From contig JASJOG010000132.1 of assembly GCA_030142905.1 (NCBI GenBank), forward strand, positions 600,001 to 664,000: 64,000 nt of DNA, given 5' to 3'. Numbering within the stretch: the first letter of the stretch is position 1; each line of letters begins with the position of its first letter. Below the pieces are notes generated by a model. It did not search any database and was not told where the DNA came from. It saw only the letters and a list, made by a program, of their open reading frames with translations. This document shows, piece by piece, positions 12,354 to 24,372 of the stretch. A program made the position numbers and the translations under genes. Source of the stretch: Heliopora coerulea. Lineage: Eukaryota; Cnidaria; Anthozoa; Scleralcyonacea; Helioporidae.

Positions 12354-12835
12354 TACGGTGGCCCACAAGTATCACGGCAAAAACTTTTGAAAACAACCCA
12401 AACGTTAAGTTTTACACGACCTGTAAGTATCAGAGCAAAAGTTTATTGAAACATCACGGCAAAAGTTTGTAGAAACATCACGGCAAACGTTTGTGGAAAC
12501 ATCACGGCAAAAGTTCTCACGGCGGAAGTAAACTTACGGCGGAAATTGGTTCGCAAAGACGAGTATTGCTTTGTGGAAACATGGATGAATTTATCTAAGT
12601 AGACATACAAGTTTACTTTTATTTTTATCATAAATGGGGCTTGATGAAGTAAACAGTTTGTAAAATATTTATAAAAGCAGATACCGAGAAAAGGAAACAG
12701 AAGGCGAAAAATCCGAAAGCAAACAACTCCATGTAAAGACGGAATTTGCCGTTGTCGTTTACCATCAAACAAAAATATCTGCTCTTAGCCATGCTGGTTG
12801 TTTTGTTTGAATAGCGATACTTGTAGGCCACCGTA
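12354..12835. mobile_element. non-autonomous element with tacggtggcc ends
   Basis: tacggtggcccacaagtatc at 12354 is mirrored by gatacttgtaggccaccgta ending at 12835, a near-perfect inverted pair whose outermost TA may be the target duplication. It contains a minisatellite and no protein motif. Confidence 0.65.
12375..12545 (+). repeat. minisatellite of about 26 bp
   Basis: Imperfect direct repeats of cacggcaaaagtttgtgga and variants, about six units, inside the tacggtggcc element. Confidence 0.7.
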
Positions 12836-12923
12836 CCAATCTCCTAGCCTGAGTTCCCGGCCACAAGCCATTCGCGGACACCGCATCTACGGTACCGATT
12901 TATTCTCTCAGCTAAGATTCATA

Positions 12924-13074
12924 CCCCGTTCACACGATACCGGTAGAGGTACAGTTTCATTACGGTTTCACATTACGGTTTCATGCTTTTTCATACCGTT
13001 GCCGTGTGAACGCAAGGCCTAACCGTAATAATTTCGTTACGGTTTCATTTCGTACCGGTATCGTGTGAACGGGG
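12924..13074. mobile_element. 151-bp MITE with perfect 22-bp inverted ends
   Basis: ccccgttcacacgatacc begins a 22-bp sequence at 12924-12945 that is exactly complementary to 13053-13074. The interior has repeated ttacggtttca motifs. It is a short non-coding inverted-repeat transposon nested in the outer element; the superfamily is unclear. Confidence 0.75.
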
Positions 13075-13195
13075 TCTCAGGATAATGTTCGAGGCCTTTG
13101 GAAAAAAAATCGACGGTGATTAAGTTAAAATGCCACCGGGAGGTGACAAGGGGGTGACACGTCAACAGTCAGGATTCGGGTTAGATTTAGGATTA

Positions 13196-13255
13196 GTGCT
13201 AATCCTAACCCCAATCCTAACTCCAATCCTAACTCCAATCCTAACTTTAAGATTC
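13196..13255 (+). repeat. 12-bp tandem repeat (aatcctaactcc)
   Basis: About five units of aatcctaaccc/aatcctaactcc in direct array. Confidence 0.8.
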
Positions 13256-13628
13256 AGAATAATCTTAAATCTCAGAACAATGTACATTTCAGGAATGGAT
13301 TATCCTGAATCTTGAGTGAGAGGATATGATGACGATGCAGACACGAGTACACAAAGTGCAGGCTAGAAAATTGGGACTAGCACTTGCGACTGCAAGTTTT
13401 ACAACTGCGATTACAGTCGTATTTATCTCCAGCGATTGTAACGTTTAACTTGTGCGGGTTTTTTTTTTAACTCTGATGATCCTGGTGTAGGTCTGGTGAT
13501 TGTAAACTTAACCATTGTGAATGAATGGATAGTAAGTATCGATTGCCAGATATCCCTGGGGATCATAAGTTTACGCCACCAACTGGAAGCTAAGCCTAGA
13601 GATTATTTTTGGCACAAAGCGCCCGCTA

Positions 13629-14107
13629 TATAATACAACTACCAGAATGCCTTTCGACATCTTATTTGTAATGTTAATCGAAGCAATTGCCTTTCCATCC
13701 GCCTTGGGAATTCAATGAGTGCAAGAAAATGAAAAATCCGCAAAGTATTCCGATAGCTTTATTCAGCTGACGTAATAAGGGGAACCGGCTATTTGCTTCA
13801 CAAGGGCGTAGTAAATGTTGTTTCTCCTATAAGTAACGGTTTATATGAGGATGTGTCAGTGCCAATCTATTCATTAATCTTTCACAACTCCACAGTTTTT
13901 TCCTGGTCCGAATTTAAGTAGCGTACTACAGGGGGGGGACTTAAGGGGCTTAAGATCGTCCTTGAGCAGCAACAAAAAATTATTTCTATTTGCGTCCACA
14001 AAAACTAATGAAAAAATTTAGCTTAAAATTAAAAGCGAACATCGTAGAGGGTTCGCTCTCACAGACGACCGTGAAATGTTAAAATTTCTCTCCCACCCTT
14101 CCTGCAA
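13629..14107. other. no gene recognised
   Basis: Nothing supported between the outer element and the next MITE. Confidence 0.45.
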
Positions 14108-14115
14108 GGTATGTG

Positions 14116-14307
14116 CAGTGGCGCAACGGATTATGGTCAGAGTTAGACCAACTCCGAAGGGTTCCCGACCTCTAAGGGGCCTCCGATGAATCTGTAAAGA
14201 CAATTGGGATTAAAGTCTTGAAATATATGTCTATGCTATGGGGGGCGACGCCCTCCCCCCGAACAAAAATCTCCCAAGGGCCCCCGAGTAGTTCTGTTAC
14301 GCCACTT
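14116..14307. mobile_element. hAT-type MITE
   Basis: Begins cagtggcgcaac and ends gttacgccactt, with flanking ggtatgtg (14108-14115) and tgtatgtg (14308-14315), an 8-bp duplication with one mismatch. TIRs starting CAGTGGCG with an 8-bp TSD are characteristic of hAT transposons. Non-coding, 192 bp. Confidence 0.65.
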
Positions 14308-14315
14308 TGTATGTG

Positions 14316-15474
14316 AATTCATAATGCCAGGTGGAATCGGTCTTGAGGAGACGTTAAAATGAAAAGTATTCCTAGGGGAGCACAAAGGAAAATGCTCATC
14401 TGAAAGCAATCTACTATTGAAATAATAGCAAGAGTTTGTTTTATTTAACAGTTCTACAGGAAATGTGCAGTTCTAAATCGTGTTGCACAGTTATAACTAA
14501 ACTAAAGTACAGTCTAAATTTCGTAATTTTCAGTTTTTCGTTCAAAAGGTCATCGAATGAAATCAACAATAGGATATTCATGTTGCCTTGCATAACCTAA
14601 ATCCTACAAATTACAACAAAGTCAGCTATATATCTTTTATCTATTACCGGTCTCAGGCAATTAAATCTAATTATGTGAATGGACAGGGGCGTAGCGAAAG
14701 TTGAGTGCGGAGGTGCAACCTCCCTGATGTTTTGTTTGTCGGAAATTGTCGGCTCATAAAAAGTCCTGTCAGTAAAGCTTAACGTTCGAAGAATAACCAA
14801 GGAAATCGTCAAACAATTCATTCTTGGGTAAATTTCGAACGCTAAATTGTGGCATAATTTCCAAAGAATGGTTTATAAATTTCTGACGCACAGTGACCAA
14901 TTGTCGACGACTTTAACTTTTGTCGCAGCAGGATATAATTTAAGAGCCGTCTTGTCAGTTTGCCCTAGGTGCGAATGCTAGAAACAGTAAAAAATGACAA
15001 AAAACTCGAAAATCTTTGAGCTTTTGATTCTTGTTTGCGTGTTGTATGTGGTTTTTAGAAAAATAGATTGTAGAAAACAACTCACCTGTTTCATTCCATA
15101 CCCGAACCACGCCCACTTCGTCGGCAAAATCCAATCATGCACCCCACCAACCATCGAGGCTTGCTACGCCCCCAGATTTGAACACGATAGAAATGAGGAT
15201 CGCTAACGCAAGATAGACAAGTGATGAACTGATTTTACACGTAAATGTGAATAGATAAATAATATAACACAGAATTAAAATGAAAGAAAGCCTATGAAAG
15301 AACCAATTCGTGCATCTGAGAGTAGGCCTGTTCGAATTGTGGTCGTAAAATGCTGAAAATTTGCTCCTTAGAATGCCAAAAGATAGTTGAAAAATCACCA
15401 AAAATCCAAAAAGCTGCTATCTAAATATCAAAAGTTGCTAAAACGCTTCCTGTTGTTCAGAATCAAGTTGTAAC
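14316..15474. other. no gene; possible hAT-like inverted ends
   Basis: No coding signal. caggggcgtagc (14683) and gctacgcccccag (ending about 15174) could be the ends of a 490-bp hAT-like element, but I see no convincing 8-bp duplication around them. Confidence 0.35.
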
Positions 15475-15608
15475 GATCTGTACAAACAAGATTGTAACGT
15501 CTACAGCTCGTTAACCATACTGGCTAAGAACCACGCGAGAAACTCACGGGGTTTTTTGTTATTGTATTCTTGCACATTTTGACAATTATAAATGTTAGAG
15601 TCTACACA
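15475..15608 (+). mobile_element. 3' part of a gypsy-type LTR and primer-binding site
   Basis: The sequence directly before the gag remnant ends …gagtctacaca and is followed by tggtggcagcgcgg, which has the position and form of the tRNA primer-binding site of many Ty3/gypsy elements. The LTR start and the 3' LTR are not visible, so the left boundary is a guess. Confidence 0.45.
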
Positions 15609-15704
15609 TGGTGGCAGCGCGGTCGTGAATATTTTCAATGTTTTAGCCGAAATATCACTATTAAAGATATCTACGCCATAAGCGGGGGATCTCTACAACT
15701 GGAA

Positions 15705-16300
15705 ATGTCAATGTTCGCACATTTACCGGTACCCAAACCGCTAAATATCCGTTCGGCCGAAGCATTGGCGAAAGACGTGGGAAAATTAAGCTCTTGCAAC
15801 AGAGCTGAAAGACAAAGAACCACCGGTACAAGTCGCAACACTTTTAACGATTATTGATAATGATGCAAACCGTGTTTTTGAAACCTTTGAATGGACTGAC
15901 GAGAATCACAAGACTGATATTGAACAAGTATTAAACAAATTTGAAACCTACACCAAGCCAAGAATTAACATACCACTGGAAAGGTATCGCTTCAATTGTC
16001 GCCAGCAAGAATCCAACGAATCCATTGACCGGTATGTAACTGCACTTCGACAGCTAGCTTGTAAATGTGACTTCAGTACAGTCACACCGGATAAACTCCT
16101 GCGAAGTGGTATACTTTTTGGAAGAACTGATTGCACCGTCTGAGAGCGCCTTCTTCGCGTGCAAAATCTAACTTTGAAAAAACCCTGGATATCTGTCTAG
16201 CTGCGGAAATGTCACAGAGACAACTTAAAGAAGTCGAAGATCTTCAAGGAGAACAAGTAAATTCGCTGAGACACTATAAACCGCACTTATAAACCCCCGA
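15705..16300 (+). pseudogene. Ty3/gypsy gag fragment
   Basis: An ATG at 15705 opens MSMFAHLPVPKPLNI… typical of a gag N-terminus. After a frameshift near 15795 the gag core follows: TLLTIIDNDANRVFETF, VLNKFETYTKPRINI, RYRFNCRQQESNESIDRYV, LRQLACKCDF. A stop lies at 16139-16141. No zinc knuckle, protease, RT or integrase follows, so only the 5' end of the retrotransposon survives. Confidence 0.75.
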
Positions 16301-16370
16301 AACCGGAAGACGTAACAAAACCAGCAAACTGACCCCCGAAAACCACGAACGAGTACAGGAACTACTAAGC

Positions 16371-16620
16371 TTAACCAAACTTAAATTTTGTGACTCTTTC
16401 AATCGTTGTGTCGCCTATATTGATAGGCGGGGGGACTGAGCCAGACCTCTTAAAGCTTATCCACATGTCCTTGGTCTTCCTGGCATTCAACTCCATTTTA
16501 TTATTAGTGGTCCAATCTTCCAGGTGGTTAACTGCTTCCTGCATTTTACTGTTTAAACCAGTAGATACGAATTCATATTGGTTACAGTCATCAGCATATT
16601 TACACATGGTAATTGGAATT
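16371..16620 (-). pseudogene. LINE reverse-transcriptase fragment
   Basis: On the - strand the translation reads KYADDCNQYEF…, then NHLEDWTTNNKMELNARKTK and MWISFKR. This is the YADD catalytic box and the following W-x(3)-N-x-M-x-L-N-x-x-K-T-K segment of non-LTR retrotransposon RTs. Both ends of the domain are missing. The fragment lies antisense to, and just downstream of, the gag remnant. Confidence 0.75.
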
Positions 16621-16644
16621 TCACTGGGAATATAGTCTTATATG

Positions 16645-16683
16645 TTTTTAAGACAAATAATTTGCCATTATTTGTCTTAAAAA
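16645..16683. other. perfect 17-bp hairpin
   Basis: tttttaagacaaataat and its exact complement attatttgtcttaaaaa are separated by a 5-base loop. It could be a MITE remnant or fold in RNA; no function is visible. Confidence 0.6.
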
Positions 16684-17340
16684 AGGCAACAGTTTTTACG
16701 CTTCACGTTCAACAAGTTTCGAGGGCACTTAGTAGGAATACGGTAGCGGTCAAAAATCTGACGACACATAGATCAAGTGGCCAACACTGAGGCGGACTGC
16801 TATTTGATTGTTTATTCTGTGTTATTCACTTTCTTTTACCACGCGGGCGAGCTTTAACACGTTGGGTATGGGGGGTACGTTTTTTTGAGGGAACATTGTG
16901 CGAATTGCGCATACATATCAAGGACAAGAAAACTGACGAATAGATTAGTTGTGAGATCATAATGAAAGCGCAACGATTCCGTGAGAGTTTATAAACAGAA
17001 AAATAGCTAGTTGTCTGTTTCCAATGGACTTGTCATCACTGTGCTTTTAGCAGGTATAGGCCATAGCGGGTTAATACAATGTTGACACATTTACAACCTT
17101 TCTTGACGCTAGCTGTGTCCAGTTTCAGGCTGTCTTCTTGCAAGGTATAGACCTTGCGCCCAGACATTTTACTCATACTTTTAAATCTCTAAGATTAAGC
17201 ATATAATAAAAAGGGCACTTATTGCCAAAATTTTGGGGGTCTTAATACCCCCGTTACCCCTCACCCCCCGCTCGCGCCGCCATTGCTTGCTACAGTTTCT
17301 TGCTTCACGATAGGTACTGAAATATTGTTCTTCTTCATCG
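16684..17340. other. no gene recognised
   Basis: No protein-like or repeat structure that I can support. Confidence 0.4.
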
Positions 17341-17640
17341 CAGCCATTGAGTTTGTACTGACCAACATTTTGACCAGATACTTACTTGTAAATTTCACGT
17401 ACTTTACGAATTTGAACGAAGCCAGTGTATTTGCACTGACCGACATCTTGATCAGGCGCTATTTTATGCGTGTGAAAGATAACGTACACGAATTGCACAA
17501 ATACAAACGGGGCCATTGTGTCAGCACTGACCTATATTTCGGTCAGGCGCTATTCTGTGTGAAGATCACGCATAAACGAAAGAGACTAATTGAACCAAGC
17601 CATTGTGCTAGTATATTGTTCGACCAAGCCATTGTGCTGG
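17341..17640 (+). repeat. diverged tandem repeat of about 85 bp
   Basis: Units sharing gccattgtg…gcactgacc…ttgatcaggcgctatt recur three to four times at a spacing of about 80-90 bases. The long open frame across them (17283-17654) reflects the repeat and matches no protein I know. Confidence 0.55.
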
Positions 17641-17999
17641 TAAAGAAAAACTAAATTACACCTTCGTGTTTGTATTTATACAATTACTGAGATATTCGAA
17701 CAAACGATAATTCTGTGCGAAAAGCGTAGGTATGTGTATCTCAACAGAGGTGTACAGAGCAAGAATTGGCTCACATGACATAAAAGCAAAATATGAAGTT
17801 TTGCGTCGTCTAGATGGCAAATTTTGGAATGCAATGTTGATGCTTTTTTATTTAAGTATATTATATTTACTGATTGGGTTTTTGCCGAGTGAATTTTATT
17901 TACCCATTCTAAACAACTAATTAAACAGGGCGAAAATGGGAGTGACGTAGTTTGGTTTACACAAATGTTGCAGTACAATGTTTATGTGCCGTTTTTATT

Positions 18000-18040
18000 A
18001 AGATTATTATTGTGGAAAGACCTTATTTAATAATAATCTT
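18000..18040. other. 12-bp perfect hairpin
   Basis: aagattattatt (18000-18011) pairs with aataataatctt (18029-18040) around a 17-base loop. Non-coding interval; role unknown. Confidence 0.55.
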
Positions 18041-18120
18041 TCATATTTATACAGGTTAATTTGTTCAGAACATATACATTACTCTTATTAATCAAAGACC
18101 TGTAACTTATTTCACAGGTT

Positions 18121-18675
18121 AAACAAGGTGAAACCTATACCTTTGCAAATGTCAGAGTGAGAAAAGACAACTACAGTGGTGATGTGTATGTGACAACACC
18201 AACTAACTGCACAATAACAGAATGTCCACCATTTCCAGAGTTTCTTGCCACCCCCACAAAACTGCCAGAGACATATACATCATAAACTGTTCCAGCTGAG
18301 ATTATTGGTGTTAACAGCTTTACAATGCATTATTCTTGTTCAAAATGTAAAACAAAACTCAGTGACATTGGTAAATCAATAGTTAAGTACTCTAACTGCA
18401 CTCTCATTCAAACACTTGTCAAAGCTCGAGAGCAGTACATCTTGCATGCATTCATTGAAGTTGGCAAAGAAGCCTTACCTGTTACATTGTCTAAAGAGAC
18501 TATTAGACAAGCAATAGCTTTAGCGGGTAAAAACAAATCACCTGTACATGAGGATTTGGTAACAGAAACAATTTCAAGCCTTCCAAACTTGTCTATTACA
18601 TATGACAGAAAGACTAAGATTGTTTCTGAAGTAGCTTTACTTGAAAAAGCCATGCTTGACGCCAACTCTGCTTGA
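18121..18675 (+). pseudogene. OB-fold/zinc-ribbon-like fragment (tentative)
   Basis: Reading from 18121 gives KQGETYTFANVRVRKDNYSG, VYVTTPTNCTI, one in-frame stop near 18282, then MHYSCSKCKTKLSDIG…VKYSNCTLIQT (from 18325), where C-x2-C and a later Cys resemble half of a zinc ribbon, and an acidic tail to 18675. Beta-strand-like alternation followed by a Cys-rich ribbon recalls RPA-like OB-fold proteins carried by some transposons. That assignment is weak. The in-frame stop and absent neighbours suggest a dead fragment. Confidence 0.35.
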
Positions 18676-19854
18676 AGAAGCTGTACTTGAACAACCCATT
18701 TCACACCTACCTGTTACCTGAAGAACACTGAATACTATGTACATGTGTTGACAAACATGTTGTACTAACAGGAAGCATTTGAAAATAAGTGTTAGTGGAC
18801 ACACCACGTCAATTTCTGTAAGAGAGTCTTGATTGACCATTTAAGGCCGAAAAGGCCTTCAGTACTCGACTCTGGCCAACACCAGACGATCGGTTCCCCC
18901 TTCGTTTTAACACAGCGGCACGCAGTAAACACACGTACGCATTGCGAACCTATTTTTGGAACTGTGAAATAACAAGGCCAAAATCTAAGATGGTGGTTCT
19001 GCCGCACTAAGAGACTGGGACTTGAGGAGATGAACAGAGACGAGTCTTCCGCTTTTGGCTTTAGTCTCCCCCTTTTAAACTCAATCTTCAGCTTTCTTGC
19101 GTGCGCCGATTCGTGATCATTCTAGTTGCAAAAAAATTAAACAAAGTGTGGTAGGAAGCAAGTAAAGTCTGAAATAAACACGAGTATGACTCGTCTTTGA
19201 AAATGAACCACTATCCTCCCCAGTTCCTTCTCCCGGACGACCGAGGTTCGAATTTGACTTGACTCGACTTGCTGTTGACCGGAAACCGCTGTCTCAACAA
19301 CCCCAATCAGTAGAGGTCATCTTAGAGATCCTAGACTATTCCCACAAGGTGAGTGCCATTGGTGCTCCAAACAATTCTAAAATCTCCAACCTCACTACCT
19401 ACGTAACTTAGCACGTATGTGATCAATTGAAAATAAACCATACTGAACGTTAACGATAGAAATGACCAGCCTGGAAAGTTTTCTTTGTTCACAATGTACG
19501 GTTCCATTTGGTTAGCGGTCACACATTTTGCCTTTCAACCCACAGTAAACATAGTCAGTGTCTGGATCTTGACGATTGTCTGAAGCTTTCGTCTTTCAAC
19601 TACTGGCGAAGGTGGTTCCAGGTACTAGACGGACTACTCGAATCACTGAACATAAATTCGCTACGGCTTCCGTCTGGAGATCTGTTTGACCTACAGTGAA
19701 TTTTATCCTTTGATTTAGTTTACTCGGGTGACATTGATGTAAAACTGGATTTTGGACCAACTTGATGAATTCGTATTGATCATCACATCTATCATGTACG
19801 GAGGCCCAGAAGGAACATCACATCAGACTAAATAACGCAAATAAAATTTTGCAC
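18676..19854. other. no gene recognised
   Basis: Only short random frames. A small palindrome (aaggccgaaaaggcctt) lies near 18842. Confidence 0.4.
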
Positions 19855-19859
19855 TGCAA

Positions 19860-20085
19860 ATAAAGTTTTACGCACTTTAAACAAAATATCAGCAGACTCC
19901 AAACAAATCATTAGTACACACTGCAAACAAAATATCAACTCACTGCAAACAAAATATCAACTCACTGCAAACAAAATATCAGCTCATTGCAAACAAAATA
20001 TCAGCGTACTGCAAACAAAATATCAGCGTACTGCAAACAAAATATCAACTCATTACAAACATAATATCAGCACACTGCAAACAGA
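19860..20085 (+). repeat. 22-bp minisatellite (ctgcaaacaaaatatcag)
   Basis: About ten direct units, best preserved at 19920-20060. Unit variants end in aactca, gctcat or gcgta. Confidence 0.9.
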
Positions 20086-21374
20086 AGATGAACTTGGAAA
20101 AGTGTATATTACGAGACCATTCTTCCGAGTCGATAAACATAAGTCACAATCAGAAAAATTAAGCCCGGGAAAATTTTGATTTGAATTTTAAAATGGCGTC
20201 CACGGATAATGGTGAAATTGAAATTGAGACATAGACCTTCCTTGAGGAAACCAAAGGTGTGTTATTGAACATTACTTTAATAAACGTATGACTAATAAAC
20301 AGATTATATTGATGCTGCAAAAATACCATATCACAATGCATGAACGAACACTCAAACGACGGTTACAAGGCTTCGGTCTCAAAGGGTGTCAAACTACTGA
20401 CACCGGCCTTCTCGACAATGCCAGGGAAATGATTTCACAAGAGATCAGGTTGGGGCCCGAAAGGCTAAATGGATATCGAGCCACGTGGCACGTTCTTCGA
20501 ACACGGTACCATATTCATGTACCTCGACGTTTTGTTGCGTCCGTCTTAAGACCTTGATCCAGAAAGCGTTGCAGAGAGTCACTGTTTCCACCGCCGCTCA
20601 TACGTCTCAAGGACCCAACTTCTGCAGGCATTTGGACGAGTATGATAAGCTAAAGCGTAATGGCTTTAGTATACATGGATGTATTGACGGTTTTAGTAGA
20701 AAAATTATTTGGCTCAAGGTTCAAAGGTCGAAGAATCCGAGAATACCAAAGTACGTGTACTTTTTACATGCTGTTAAAATAGTGAATGGGTGCTCTGTTC
20801 GTGTTTACACTGATATGGGAGCTGAAAATGGTATAGTGGATGCAATGCAGGCATATACTTACGTTCAGAGGCAATTGATGAATATGCTGGTGTCAAATAA
20901 AAAAATTGAATGTTTTTGGTCGTTGTTCAGGAAACAAAGATCACGCTAGTGGATTGATTTTTTCAGCGACCTGCATGAAGCCGATATGGTGGATCGATCT
21001 CACAAGTGATATTGACAAAGAAGCCGTTTGGTTTAACTTTTCTGGAGTCCTTCAAGATGACCTGGAATAAATTCAAGGATTTCCACAACTCCCACTTAAT
21101 AAGAGAGTCGACGCACTTCACCGTGTCAGGTGTGCCTGATATTATGTACTTTCTTCCTGAAGAGTTCCCAGTGGCGGACCCAGGGTGGGGCTCAAGGAGC
21201 CTGGGGAGTCCTCCTTTAAGTGAGGTAATAACAAGTGTAATTTATCATAAATTCGTTAACTGAAGAAGTGGGAAAAGAAAACAGCAACAAGTTTTTATCT
21301 TCCAAGTAGTTTACAGTATAAAATGCAAGTTAAAAGGTTTTATTATATATGAATATAGATGTAGTATATAATGT

Positions 21375-21375
21375 A

Positions 21376-21442
<67 letters not shown>
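21375..21442. repeat. (TA)n microsatellite
   Basis: About 34 TA units with few interruptions, just upstream of the LINE coding region. Confidence 0.95.
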
Positions 21443-21474
21443 ACATTATATAAATAAAGCTTCGCGAAGAATTA

Positions 21475-23599
21475 ATGTCATCAGAATTCTGTCTAAATGC
21501 TCCAGATACCCTGAATGAATTTGCGAATTGCTATAATGATACTCTAGCTCATGCCCTAGATCGGCATGCACCCTTATGTACAAAAGTTATTAAAGCTAGA
21601 CCACTAGTTCCATGGTTTAATGATGATATTAAAATTGCAAGGCGTAATAAGAGAAAAGCCGAGAGAAAATGGCGCCGTAATGGCGGTACGGAACACATGA
21701 AGAATTACAAAATTATGAAGAATAACTCAAATAAGCTAATGAACGAAGTCCGTTCTCAGTTCTATAAGAATTTCACTGAAGAAAATAACTTTAATCAACA
21801 TAAGTTATTTGCTGCTGCAAAGAAATTACTTAACCACGAAGATAAAAGGGTAGCATTTCCTCCCTCAGTTGATAAACTCAAGTACGTGAATCAAATGGGA
21901 AATTATTTTGTTGAAAAAATCCACAATATTCACACAAAGCTCGATACTTTGGCGCACGAACTACCAGAGATTGGAGTTTATAATGCCCCTGAAACAATTG
22001 CTCAGTTGAGTAATTTCAATATACTTACGGATGAAGATGTTCGAACATTTGACAAAGAATGTGGAATGAAGAACTCTGCTGTTGATCCTTTGCCAACCTC
22101 GCTGGTGATTGATTTAATTGACGTGTTGTTACCGACTATTACTAAGATAGTTAACCTGTCATTGGAGTCTGGATCGTTTGCCGACGCCTGGAAATGTGCT
22201 CTTGTGCATCCACATTTGAAGAAGGTTGGAATGGATTCTCAGTTCGCGAATTGTAGACCAATAAGTAACCTACAGTATATCTCCAAACTAACAGAAAAAG
22301 CGGTATTCAATCAGATCCACCTGCATATGACGGCACACTCAATATGTCCCAAGTTACAATCATCTTATCGACGACATCATAGCACTGAAACTGCACTTCT
22401 TAAAGTCACAAATGACATCCTACTGAAAATGAATGCGCAGGAAAATACTCTGTTAGTGACACTTGACTTAAGCTCCGCTTTTGATACTGTCAATCATAAC
22501 ATTCTACTTAGCCGTCTTCAAAATGAGGTTGGTATTCAAGGGAAAGCTTTGGATTGGTTCAAGGCTTACCTGCACAATAGAGGTCAGAAAATCTCCATTG
22601 AAGGTACACTTTCCCAACGGTTTGACCTTGAATCTGGCGTGCCACAGGGATCGTGCTTGGGTCCTCTTCTCTTTATTATTTACGTGTCCAAACTGTTCAA
22701 AGTCATTGAAGACCAACTTCCTGATTTGCATGGTTATGCCGATGACACGCAGCTCTATTTGAGTTTCAAGCCCAACACCGGTACGTCACAAGAAGACGCC
22801 TTACATGCTATGGAGTTTTGCATTGAAAGGATAAGATGCTGGATGATTCATGACAAGCTCTTAATGAATGATGGCAAGATCGAATTCTTGGTCATTGGCA
22901 CCCGTCAGCAATTATGTAAACTTCAGCCTATCAGCATTTCAGTGAATAATTCTGTGATCTACCCTGGTCCCAATATAAAAAATCTTGGCAGTTGGTTAGA
23001 TTCTAATTTAAATATGTCGACCCATTTCACTAAAGTATGCAAAGCCTGTTTTTTCCATCTTCATAATATCAGACGGATTAAGAAGTACCTTTCTAGAGAC
23101 AATCTGCTGATCTTAGTACACGCATTTATTACCAGCAGGCTTGACTACTGCAACAGTCTGTTTTATGGTCTCCCCGGAAAGCAAATATCCAAACTGCAAC
23201 GCGTTCAAAATGTTGTTGCACGGTTGGTGATGGATGTTCCAAAATACGCCCACATTACGCCCGTGTTACATGAACTACATTGGCTTCCGGTTCACGCAAG
23301 GATACAATTTAAAGTGTTATTATTCGCATTCAAAGCTATACATGATCTTGCGCCATCCTACATTAAGGATCTCAGAAATTAAATCGAAGTCTTCCTTCAA
23401 CTTAAGATCTAATAGCGGTATTCTATTGGAACCTCCTATTGGTAAAATGCTTACTACTTTGGGTGCTCGATCATTTCATGCTGCAGCACCTCAACTCTGG
23501 AACAGTCTTCTGCTTAATATTCGTTCATTGACATCTATTGGTATTTTTAAAAAATCTTTAAAAACTTATCTTTTCCGAAAAGCTTTTATTGATCTTTGA
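21475..23599 (+). pseudogene. CR1/L2-type LINE reverse transcriptase, 5'-truncated
   Basis: An open frame of 635 codons (21475-23382) begins with HAPLCTKV…VPWFNDDIKIARRNKRKAERKW linker sequence. It continues through a full RT domain: CRPISNL, QSSYRRHHSTETALL, LVTLDLSSAFDTVNH (first catalytic Asp), SGVPQGSCLGPLLF, HGYADDTQLY (YADD box), then the thumb (RLDYCNSLFYGLP, LQRVQNVVARL, LHWLPVHARI). A frameshift near 23375 moves the C-terminus to another frame (LGARSFHAAAPQLWNSL…KSLKTYLF) ending at 23599. The apurinic endonuclease domain is absent, as expected for 5' truncation. A TTA microsatellite tail follows. It is young-looking but not autonomous. Confidence 0.9.
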
Positions 23600-23675
23600 T
23601 AGGATATGTTCATTTTTACAACTCTTGTAAAGCACTCTTGATCTGTTACTGGAAAAAGAGCTATATAAGTAATAA

Positions 23676-23678
<3 letters not shown>

Positions 23679-23722
<44 letters not shown>
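23679..23722 (+). repeat. (TTA)n LINE tail
   Basis: About 14 tta units end the LINE; CR1/L2-type LINEs often terminate in such short tandem repeats. Confidence 0.9.
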
Positions 23723-23726
<4 letters not shown>

Positions 23727-24183
23727 CTACCTCTACATTCATACCGGCCCCCTCTGAAGAAGGGGCCGGTCCCCGAAACGTAAGTTGTTGATCCTTCTTC
23801 TTTTTTAATAAAGTTTTTATGATGATTATATGACGTTTAAACTTTATGTTGAGCGGGCTGTTGATGATATTATATATATAGTTGCACATACTGGTAAATA
23901 CTATAAATGCACGCTTCAATATCTCAGTGATCACTAAAAACAATCTCAAACAACTAAACACGTGATTTCTCTAAAGAAATTCCGAGCAGAATAGGAAATG
24001 TTACTGTTTAATTACTTCTCCTATGCTGGGTCTCCCCTTCAAGCCAAGTCTTGATCCGCTAGTGGTTCCACAGTTTGAAGCCAGTGTTGCCAGAAAAAAT
24101 TACTGAATTGGAGCAAAGGGTGGAAATGGAATATGATGATTCTGATACAGAACCAAATATTTGGAAAGAATATTTCCAGTATG

Positions 24184-24372
24184 CAGGGCCGCCGAGAGAA
24201 TTAGCGGGGGCCGGGGCAAAACTTTTTCTGGGGCCCTATTTATGACATCATAGGAATCATTTTGTATGGTCAAAACCAACCCATCCTAAATCCTTCCAAT
24301 TTTGGGAGACCCCTTTGAGTTGGGGACCCAGGGCAATTTGCCCCCCCCTGCCCCCCCCACTCGGCGGCCCTG
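24184..24372. mobile_element. 189-bp hAT MITE with 8-bp TSD
   Basis: cagggccgccgag at 24184 and its complement ending at 24372 form the inverted ends. ccagtatg flanks both sides exactly (24176-24183 and 24373-24380). An 8-bp TSD and a CAGGG terminus are diagnostic of hAT. It interrupts the transposase C-terminal coding sequence. Confidence 0.9.

Larger units (their letters stand above)
3545..13628. mobile_element. inverted-repeat DNA element split by a transposon array
   Basis: The outer ends, tggcgggcgctttgt at 3545 and the complement of acaaagcgcccgcta ending at 13628, are inverted and flanked by TA on both sides. The right arm is continuous at about 13370-13628. Its partner is split: 3545-3606 matches the outer part and 12139-12350 the inner part. 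Removing 3607-12138 restores an arm of roughly 260-270 bases. The interior (12350-13370) holds further small elements and no gene. This is a non-autonomous element with long terminal repeats, about 1.5 kb before it was interrupted. Confidence 0.75.
21169..24064. mobile_element. 2.9-kb insertion inside the transposase gene
   Basis: Starts cagtggcggaccc and ends ggatccgctagtg-like (tgatccgctagtg), with gttcc directly on both outer sides (21164-21168 and 24065-24069). Deleting it with one gttcc joins the interrupted reading frame. The ends resemble diverged inverted repeats. The interior contains a TA microsatellite and a truncated LINE, so the LINE may be a later insertion into a smaller element. 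Confidence 0.65.

Noticed and set aside
14683..15174. hAT-like element with gggcgtagc ends
   Set aside because: Ends are suggestive but flanking octamers (tgaatgga versus atttgaac) do not match; kept only as a remark.
17732..17920. 62-codon frame with a hydrophobic C-terminus as a membrane peptide gene
   Set aside because: AT-rich sequence alone explains the Leu/Tyr/Phe composition; no conserved motif, splice site or context supports it.
19860..20085. CRISPR-like array
   Set aside because: The 22-bp units are contiguous without unique spacers, and the sequence is eukaryotic transposon DNA; it is a minisatellite.
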